A DNA stretch of 64,000 nt, taken from contig JASGVS010000028.1 of NCBI GenBank assembly GCA_030054835.1, positions 7,097 to 71,096 of the forward strand. The letters are read 5' to 3'. Numbering within the stretch: position 1 is the stretch's first letter; each line of letters starts with the position of its first letter. A program made the translations under genes and the position numbers. Positions 58,263-64,000 of this stretch are shown here, piece after piece. Under the pieces are notes generated by a model, which ran no database searches, was not told the DNA's origin, and saw nothing but the letters and a program-made list of their open reading frames with translations. Source of the stretch: UBA3910 sp002391465 (GTDB taxonomy: Bacteria > Bacillota > Limnochordia > Darwinibacteriales > Darwinibacteriaceae).

Positions 58263-59864
58263 GTGACCAAATTTATTTTCATCACCGGTGGAGTAGTGTC
58301 AGGTTTGGGCAAAGGGATTACAGCGGCCAGCCTGGGCAGGCTGCTCAAGCAGCGGGGACTGGGGGTGGCTCCCCTCAAACTTGATCCGTATATGAACGTG
58401 GATCCTGGTACCATGAGCCCGTACGAGCACGGGGAAGTGTTTGTGACCCATGATGGAGCGGAAACAGACCTGGACTTGGGCCACTATGAACGGTTTATGG
58501 ATGAAGATCTCACCGCCTTTTCCACCTTAACCTCTGGTAAGCTGTACTGGAGTGTGCTCAGTCGGGAGCGTTCCGGAGGCTACCTGGGCAGTACGGTGCA
58601 GGTCATTCCCCACATTACCGGGGAGATTATGGACTTTATCTACCGGGCAGCGGAGAAAAGCCAGGCGGATGTGCTGATTACCGAGATCGGCGGAACGGTG
58701 GGTGACATGGAAAGCCAGCCTTTTTTGGAGGCTATCCGGCAGATCTCTCGGCAGCAGGGCACCAAAAACTGCCTCTTCATCCACGTGACCCTAGTACCTT
58801 ACCTCAGCTGGGCCGGGGAGCACAAATCCAAGCCCACCCAGCATTCCGTAAGGGAATTGCGCTCGTTAGGTATTTCCCCCAGCATTATCGTGGCTCGGAC
58901 GGATCGGCCCCTGCCGGAGCAGCTGAGCGCCAAGATTGCTTTGTTCTGCAGTGTGAAACCGGACTGCGTGATCGAAAACCTCACCTTGTCGAACCTGTAT
59001 GAAGCGCCCCTCATGCTGCAGAAAGCCGGCCTTGATGCGGTGGTGTGTCGGGAGCTGGGGCTGAACACTCCGGCTCCGGATCTGGGGGAATGGTCAGAGC
59101 TGGTGGAGAGAATCCACGCCCGCTTCGGCCGGGTGGTTGTCGCCATGGTGGGTAAATACACAAAGCTCCAGGACGCTTATCTGTCCATCGTTGAAAGTCT
59201 GAACCACGCCGGCTATGCCTTGGGTGTGCATGTGGACATCAAATGGGTAAACAGTGAGGAAGTAACTGGGGAAAACACTTCTGAGCTGCTCGAGGGGACT
59301 GATGCAATGATCATCCCCGGCGGGTTTGGGGAGCGCGGCGTTGAGGGGAAAATTGCCGCCTGCCGCTATGCCCGGGAGAAGGGAATCCCCTTTCTGGGGA
59401 TCTGCCTGGGCATGCAGGTTGCGGTAATCGAGTTTGCTCGCCATGTCTGTGGCCTGCAGGAGGCCAACTCAGCTGAATTCGAGGAGAGTTCGCCCCATAG
59501 GGTGATCGATTTGATGGAAGGGCAGAAGGGTATCACAACTAAAGGTGGCACGATGCGGCTGGGCGCTTATCCCTGCCGGATCGCCGCCGGTTCCTTACTG
59601 CACCGGCTGTACGGCCAGGACCAGATCAGCGAGCGGCACAGGCATAGATTTGAAGTGAATAACGCGTACAGGGACATCCTGGCGCAGCACGGCTTAAGCC
59701 TAAGCGGAACCTCCTCCGATGGCCGCTTGGTGGAAGCGGTGGAGCTGAGGAATCATCCCTTTTTCGTGGGGGTGCAGTATCATCCCGAGTTCAAAAGCCG
59801 TCCCAATAGGCCCCATCCCCTTTTTCTTGGGCTGCTAAAAGCGGCTGGGGAGGCTAGATTATGA
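58263..59864 (+). CDS. pyrG: CTP synthase
   Basis: 533 residues from GTG 58263, giving the usual MTKFIFITGGVVSGLGKG start; GGGGT six bases upstream is a weak ribosome site. Amidoligase domain: GVVSGLGKGI, DPYMNVDPGTMSPYEHGEVFV, EIGGTVGDME. Glutaminase domain: GGFGERG, FLGICLGMQ (catalytic Cys) and the HPEF His/Glu. It makes CTP from UTP, ATP and glutamine. It ends on ATGA with nadE, so the two are coupled. An in-frame ATG at 58212 would add 17 residues but sits on its SD. Confidence 0.95.
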   Translation: MTKFIFITGGVVSGLGKGITAASLGRLLKQRGLGVAPLKLDPYMNVDPGTMSPYEHGEVFVTHDGAETDLDLGHYERFMDEDLTAFSTLTSGKLYWSVLSRERSGGYLGSTVQVIPHITGEIMDFIYRAAEKSQADVLITEIGGTVGDMESQPFLEAIRQISRQQGTKNCLFIHVTLVPYLSWAGEHKSKPTQHSVRELRSLGISPSIIVARTDRPLPEQLSAKIALFCSVKPDCVIENLTLSNLYEAPLMLQKAGLDAVVCRELGLNTPAPDLGEWSELVERIHARFGRVVVAMVGKYTKLQDAYLSIVESLNHAGYALGVHVDIKWVNSEEVTGENTSELLEGTDAMIIPGGFGERGVEGKIAACRYAREKGIPFLGICLGMQVAVIEFARHVCGLQEANSAEFEESSPHRVIDLMEGQKGITTKGGTMRLGAYPCRIAAGSLLHRLYGQDQISERHRHRFEVNNAYRDILAQHGLSLSGTSSDGRLVEAVELRNHPFFVGVQYHPEFKSRPNRPHPLFLGLLKAAGEARL

Positions 59865-60595
59865 GAGACTACGCATTGGAAGTGCAGAATAGGATCCGCT
59901 TTATCCGGAGGTGCCTGCTTACCGCTAACGCCCAGGGCATTGTGTTCGGCAACAGCGGCGGCAAGGACAGTGCCCTGGTGGGGATTCTCTGTAAGTTGGC
60001 CTGGGACAACACTGTGGGTCTGATTATGCCCTGCCGTTCCCAGCGCAGCTACCAGCAGGATCGAATGGATGCCGCAGAGGTAGCTAAAGCCTTCAACATT
60101 GAAACCAGAGTGGTGGATCTCCAACCGCCCTTAAGTGCACTGGAGGCCGCCCTCGGGATAGTGACTTCCCCTACAGAGTCGGCCCTAGTGAATGTGGCGC
60201 CCCGCCTGCGCATGACCGTGCTCTACGCGGTGGCCGCCAGTGAAAACAGGCTGGTTGCCGGTACCGGTAACAGAAGCGAGACTTACATGGGGTACTTCAC
60301 CAAGTGGGGTGACGGTGCATGCGATTTCAATCCCATCGCTGACCTCACTGCTACGGAGGTTTACCAGTTCCTGCGTTTTTTGGAGGCACCTGCTGCCATT
60401 CTGGACAAGGAACCTTCGGCTGGCCTGTACGACGGCCAGACGGACGAAGGGGAGATGGGCATCAGCTATGGATGCATCGACACCTTTCTCTTGGGGGGTT
60501 CTGTCACGGAAGAGGAGCGGGATATCATGGAAAGGTATCACCGGACCAGCGAACACAAGCGCAGGATGCCTTTGGTCTACGGAGGACGCCTATGA
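59861..60595 (+). CDS. nadE: NH3-dependent NAD+ synthetase
   Basis: 244 residues, ATP-pyrophosphatase type. The P-loop is VFGNSGGKDSALVG (SGGKDS); the later motifs are GTGNRSETYMGYFTKWGDGACDFNPIADL, seen around residues 137-165, and KEPSAGLYDGQTDEGEMG. There is no N-terminal glutaminase domain, so it uses ammonia directly. It finishes NAD synthesis. Coupling to pyrG and dapL by overlapping ATGA joints suggests a shared operon, perhaps ammonia- or amino-acid-linked. Confidence 0.95.
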   Translation: MRDYALEVQNRIRFIRRCLLTANAQGIVFGNSGGKDSALVGILCKLAWDNTVGLIMPCRSQRSYQQDRMDAAEVAKAFNIETRVVDLQPPLSALEAALGIVTSPTESALVNVAPRLRMTVLYAVAASENRLVAGTGNRSETYMGYFTKWGDGACDFNPIADLTATEVYQFLRFLEAPAAILDKEPSAGLYDGQTDEGEMGISYGCIDTFLLGGSVTEEERDIMERYHRTSEHKRRMPLVYGGRL

Positions 60596-61772
60596 AGATC
60601 TGTCCGGGCTTTCTCAACCTCAAAGACCGCTATCTTTTTACCCTTATTGCCCAGAAGGTGCGGGAGTATGAGGAGCAAAACCCAAAGCAAGAGATTATCC
60701 GCCTCGGTATCGGCGATGTGACACTGCCCCTGAGTTCTGTGGTGGTTTCGGCCATGCAGCAGGCGGTAGGCGAGATGGGGAGGGCCGAGACTTTCCGGGG
60801 CTACGGCGATGAACAGGGTTATGGTTTTCTCCGGCAGGCCGTCTGCCGCTACTACGCCAGCAAGGGTGTGGAGCTGGCCCATACGGAAGTGTTCATCGGT
60901 GATGGGGCCAAAAGCGATCTCGGCAATATCCTAGATATTTTCGCCCAAGAGAACACCGTTTTGATCCAGGACCCCGCCTATCCAGTTTACGTGGATACGA
61001 ATACCATGGCCGGCAGGCAGATTCAGTACCTAGCCGGCACCGTGCAGAATGATTTTCTTCCTCTGCCCAGCCCCGATCTGGAGGCGGATATCGTTTACAT
61101 CTGCTCCCCGAACAACCCTACCGGCGCCGTGTACAGCAGGGGACAGCTCCAGCAGTGGGTGGACTGGGCTTTGGAGCGGGAGGCGGTGATCCTCTTTGAC
61201 AGTGCCTATGAGGCGTTTATCCAAGATCCTGGTCTCCCTACCAGTATTTACGAAATTGAAGGTGCCAAGCGCTGTGCCATTGAGATCTGTTCCCTCTCCA
61301 AAACGGCTGGTTTTTCCGGTGTACGCTGCGGCCACACAGTGGTGCCCCATGAACTGGTTAGGGTGGGCGTGAGCCTGAACGAGCTGTGGCTTAGGCGTCA
61401 GACCACAAGTTCAACGGAGTGTCCTACATCGTCCAGCGAGCCGCCGCGGCCGTCTTCACTGACGACGGGCTGCAGCAGGCCCAGGAGAACATTAAGTATT
61501 ACATGGAAAACGCTCGCCTTATCTCCGCTGCCTTGGAGGAACTGGGCCTGTGGTTCACGGGCGGCAGAAACGCCCCCTACATCTGGCTGCAGTGCCCTGG
61601 CGGCATGGGATCTTGGGAGTTTTTCGACTACCTTCTGCAAGAGTACGGTATTGTGGGTACCCCCGGCGCAGGCTTCGGGCAGCAGGGGGAGGGGTTCTTC
61701 CGCTTTACCGCCTTTGGCCGCAGGGAAGATGTGCTGAAGGCCATAGAACGTTTGAGCAAATTGAGCTGGTAA
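60592..61772 (+). pseudogene. dapL: LL-diaminopimelate aminotransferase, disrupted by a one-base frameshift
   Basis: Pieced together, the sequence is a normal ~393-residue DapL of PLP fold type I: GIGDVTLPLSSVVV, GYGDEQGYGFLRQAV, VYICSPNNPTGAV, PLP lysine K237 in CSLSKTAGFSGVRCG, then NGVSYIVQRAAAAVF and FRFTAFGRREDVLKA. The first frame is correct until about codon 272. At 61405-61410 the sequence reads ACAAGTTC where ACAAAGTTC would restore the frame, i.e. one A is missing from an A-run; the rest of the gene is read in the next frame to TAA 61772. It makes LL-diaminopimelate for lysine and cell-wall synthesis. A sequencing error is as likely as a true mutation. Confidence 0.85.
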
Positions 61773-61777
61773 AAGAG

Positions 61778-61812
61778 AAAGCGGCTGTTGGCGATGACAA
61801 CAGCCGCTTTTT
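61778..61812 (+). terminator. Terminator of the pyrG-nadE-dapL operon
   Basis: Stem AAAGCGGCTGTTG/CAACAGCCGCTTT with a 7-base loop and a T-run. Confidence 0.95.
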
Positions 61813-62070
61813 GCTGCACTAAGTTGCCCAGACCTACACATAGTCTAGGCCCGAGGAACACGAATCATATTTGGCAGCCAAGCTGGGACGAGTCTGCTGT
61901 AAATGGCCAAGAAAAAGTGGACGTTAAGGGTACACTCGTCTTCCTTCTCTGACAATCCCCTCAAGGAACAGGTTTTCTCGCTGGCACCTAGAAGAATTTA
62001 GAGAACCCTATTTGGAGTTTCTCGGAGTGAATGATTTTTGTGTATGGACGGAATATATTGTGCCCAGCCG
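61813..62070 (+). other. Intergenic stretch without a recognisable gene
   Basis: Between the dapL terminator and the kinase promoter. No open frame above about 40 codons has a ribosome site, and I see no repeat, RNA structure or homology. It may be old coding sequence that has decayed. Confidence 0.5.
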
Positions 62071-62099
62071 TTGACGTATTACTACATATTGTGTTTAAT
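62071..62099 (+). promoter_or_regulatory. SigA promoter of the deoxynucleoside kinase gene
   Basis: TTGACG (62071-62076), 17-base spacer, TTTAAT (62094-62099). Confidence 0.65.
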
Positions 62100-62143
62100 G
62101 TGATTACGGACGTACTACAGCTGTCGCCGAGGAGGATATTTAT

Positions 62144-62827
62144 ATGTACAAGGAGTTTTTCTCATTGCTGAAACGAAACAGGTCGAATGAATCAATTGTG
62201 ATCGATGCTACTGTTGGTGCAGGTAAGACTGTTTATATGGAGATGTTATCGGAGGAACTGGGGATCCCGTGTTTCCGGGAGCCGGTGGAAGACAATCCGC
62301 TTTTAGATAGGTTCTATCACGACCGCAAGCGATACTCTTTCCCCCTGCAGGTCTTCTTCCTCAACCGGAGATTTGAGATGCTTAAAAAAGCAGCCAGACT
62401 AGGTAAACCTACAATCATGGATCGCAGTATCTACGGGGACATGATTTTTGCCAAGCTGCTGTATGAAGAAGGGAACATGGAGAAGGATGAGTTTATTTTG
62501 TATCGGGATCTGCTCAAAAACATGCTTGACCATGTGACAGCACCGAAGTTGATGGTTTACCTGCAGATCGACACGGACTCGGCCATTGAGCGAATCAAAA
62601 AGAGGGGCCGGGACTACGAACAGATCGTTGAAAGGGATTATTGGGAAAACCTCAATCGGGAATACGAAGCGTACTTCTCCGAATACAATCTGTCTCCGCT
62701 GCTTGTAATTGATGCGGCTAAGTATGATATTGTGGAAAGTCAAGAGGATAGAATGGAGATCCTCAAGATAGTGAGCAGAAAACTGGCAGAGGTAAATAGC
62801 CTATGGGACTTGACAGCAGGACGCTGA
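62144..62827 (+). CDS. Deoxynucleoside kinase (dAdo/dGuo kinase family)
   Basis: 227 residues. P-loop VIDATVGAGKTVYMEML, the acidic Glu/Arg substrate site in FREPVEDNPLLDRFYHD, LQVFFLNRRFEML, the catalytic DRS in IMDRSIYGDMIFAK and a LID arginine motif in RIKKRGRDYEQ. It phosphorylates deoxynucleosides in salvage; the exact base (dA/dG or dC) cannot be fixed by eye. GAGGAGG precedes ATG 62144. The arsenate reductase gene follows after 42 bases. Confidence 0.93.
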   Translation: MYKEFFSLLKRNRSNESIVIDATVGAGKTVYMEMLSEELGIPCFREPVEDNPLLDRFYHDRKRYSFPLQVFFLNRRFEMLKKAARLGKPTIMDRSIYGDMIFAKLLYEEGNMEKDEFILYRDLLKNMLDHVTAPKLMVYLQIDTDSAIERIKKRGRDYEQIVERDYWENLNREYEAYFSEYNLSPLLVIDAAKYDIVESQEDRMEILKIVSRKLAEVNSLWDLTAGR

Positions 62828-62869
62828 CTCTATCCGCAATCACAAGAGTACGTACAGGGAGGAATACAA

Positions 62870-63304
62870 GTGTCCAAAAAGACTAAGATCATGTTCTTGT
62901 GCACTGGAAACTCATGCCGCAGTCAAATGGCGGAAGGGTTAGCAAAAAAAATAGGTGGGAACAGAGTAGAGGTTTTCAGCGCGGGACTAGAGGCCCACGG
63001 GGTCAACCCGAGAGCAATCAAGGTCATGGCTGAAATAGGGATTGACATATCCCAACAGACATCAGACGAAATTGATCCAATCCTCCTAAGCCAAATGGAT
63101 TACGCGATCACTCTCTGCGATGATGCGGACACGAGATGTCCCACAACTCCGCCAACTGTAAAAAGGCTTCACATGCCATTTTCCGATCCGGCCAAAGCAA
63201 CGGGAACTGAAGAGGAAATCATGGAGCAGTTTCGGAAGGTTAGAGATACGATCGCAGCACAATTGAGGGAGTATCTCACAAGGACGCTGAATAAGGTCAA
63301 TTAG
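62870..63304 (+). CDS. arsC: Arsenate reductase, thioredoxin-coupled (low-MW phosphatase fold)
   Basis: 144 residues. The phosphatase loop is C11-TGNSC-R17; Cys83 and Cys90 in TLCDDADTRCP are the pair for the internal disulfide relay of thioredoxin-type ArsC; FSDPAKATG has the catalytic Asp. It reduces arsenate to arsenite using thioredoxin. No arsR, arsB or acr3 is nearby. A tyrosine-phosphatase role is possible for the fold but the Cys pair argues for ArsC. GGGAGG before GTG 62870. Confidence 0.92.
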   Translation: MSKKTKIMFLCTGNSCRSQMAEGLAKKIGGNRVEVFSAGLEAHGVNPRAIKVMAEIGIDISQQTSDEIDPILLSQMDYAITLCDDADTRCPTTPPTVKRLHMPFSDPAKATGTEEEIMEQFRKVRDTIAAQLREYLTRTLNKVN

Positions 63305-63442
63305 ATAGGATGTAATCTGGTCTTTTAGAACTGCTTCGTTTACTAACTAAACATTGAAGTGAAGTACAAAATAACTAATGATAGACGGGTGCAGGAACTA
63401 TGCTTAGCGCCCTGTAATCCCCCTAATTGTCATCGAATCCGG

Positions 63443-63471
63443 GACGCTCTCCGCTTAAGTCGGAGGGCGTC
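63443..63471 (+). terminator. Probable terminator after arsC
   Basis: Stem GACGCTCTCCG/CGGAGGGCGTC (two G-T pairs) with a 7-base loop, then TGTTAAGTT. It lies 140 bases past the arsC stop. Confidence 0.6.
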
Positions 63472-63538
63472 TGTTAAGTTAATCTCAGTGTGTACTTCTT
63501 GGGGTTGATTGAGACAAAGGAAGGCAGGTGTACAATGT

Positions 63539-63928
63539 ATGTTCGAATTGGAGAACCGGATCGTAAACCTTACGCCACATCCTGTCACTATTATCAAGGC
63601 TGATGGAACCGTGGTCAACTTTCCTCCGACCGGGAATGTCGCAAGAGTCTTCGTCGATTTCGTGAAACGGGGTTCCATAAATGGAATCGATGTTGTGGAG
63701 ACAGTGTTGGGCGGTGTTTACGATTTGCCTCCTCCAAAGCGCGGGACAACCTATGTGGTTTCTAGGATGGTTTTGAACGCATGTCCTCGTCGGTGGGACC
63801 TTGTTACACCTCATAACTTAGTGCGTGACTACAAAGGAGTCGTATTGGGTGCAAAATGCTTTGTGAGAGAATTGTGTTTTTCCCCAGGCTATTTGACCAT
63901 GTCCTTCTCTAAATATATGACCATCTAA
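63539..63928 (+). CDS. Conserved protein of the NLTPHPV family (phage/host, unknown function)
   Basis: 129 residues from ATG 63539; an earlier in-frame start at 63509 has no ribosome site. The pattern is RIVNLTPHPVTIIKADG, FPPTGNVARV, GVYDLPPPKRGTTYVVSRMVLNACPRRWDLVTPH and VRDYKGVVLGAKCF, spread over most of the protein. The same pattern recurs in small proteins of many phages and bacteria, mostly annotated as hypothetical. I know of no function. The final ~17 residues are less typical. Nothing is recognised in the 72 bases from here to the window end. Confidence 0.7.
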   Translation: MFELENRIVNLTPHPVTIIKADGTVVNFPPTGNVARVFVDFVKRGSINGIDVVETVLGGVYDLPPPKRGTTYVVSRMVLNACPRRWDLVTPHNLVRDYKGVVLGAKCFVRELCFSPGYLTMSFSKYMTI

Positions 63929-64000
63929 AGGAAGTAAATGCTGTACATAGAATACTCCTCCAAACCATAATTGGACGGAGGAAAAGGAAGAAGCCTTCCC

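Overview
The window comes from an anaerobic, fermentative member of the Bacillota with roughly half G+C. Pointers to this are Shine-Dalgarno-led genes with ATG/GTG/TTG starts, a YolD plus UvrX-type Y-family polymerase pair, an MpsC/DUF2294 gene, a three-subunit NAD-linked [FeFe] hydrogenase, pyruvate formate-lyase and a complete lysine-fermentation cluster. A Limnochordia-like or clostridial lineage fits, but the sequence alone does not settle this. I saw no rRNA, tRNA, CRISPR array or insertion sequence.

Layout. 1-11,000: end of an EAL phosphodiesterase, a CPBP membrane protease, the YolD/Y-polymerase pair (minus strand), a winged-helix regulator with a palindrome over its promoter, a P-loop kinase-like protein, an XRE regulator fused to a beta-solenoid, an acetyltransferase and a two-gene ABC exporter. 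11,000-15,000: pyruvate formate-lyase and an activase fused to a complete CRP/FNR-type transcription factor; the pfl promoter carries a CRP-like palindrome. 15,000-17,700: a Tet(M)/EF-G-like GTPase fused to a YacP/Rae1-type NYN nuclease. 17,800-30,600: thirteen genes, kdd-kamB-kamC-kamD-kamE-kal-kce-atoD-atoA-kamA-thl-hbd-crt, taking lysine to acetoacetate/acetyl-CoA and on to crotonyl-CoA. 30,800-37,300: a lipoprotein, a MEDS/HD-GYP protein, a chemoreceptor, a zinc alcohol dehydrogenase, an MpsC/DUF2294 gene behind a structured leader, and a gene graveyard.

37,300-45,150: phosphate regulon in two operons, pstB-phoU-phoB-phoR and pstS-pstC-pstA-pstB, each preceded by the same promoter element. 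45,200-46,900: acetyltransferase, VOC protein and lipoprotein. 47,000-55,500: hydrogenase locus. A first operon holds DRTGG proteins, an RsbT-like ATPase, a HydS-like hydrogenase homologue and a PHP phosphoesterase; a second holds hydC, an ATPase, a 2Fe-2S protein, hydB and hydA. Rex-like operators lie in both promoters. 55,500-58,000: an SsuABC/ThiXYZ-like importer. 58,100-61,800: pyrG-nadE-dapL with a one-base frameshift in dapL. 62,000-64,000: deoxynucleoside kinase, arsenate reductase and a small phage/host-type protein.

Together these genes describe an amino-acid- and sugar-fermenting anaerobe. It would dispose of electrons as H2 through a bifurcating-type hydrogenase, make formate and acetyl-CoA through Pfl, and match gene expression to the NADH/NAD+ ratio through Rex (whose gene is not in the window). 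The most unusual items are the PflA-CRP fusion, with a possible internal start and a matching operator, and the ribosome-factor/endonuclease fusion.
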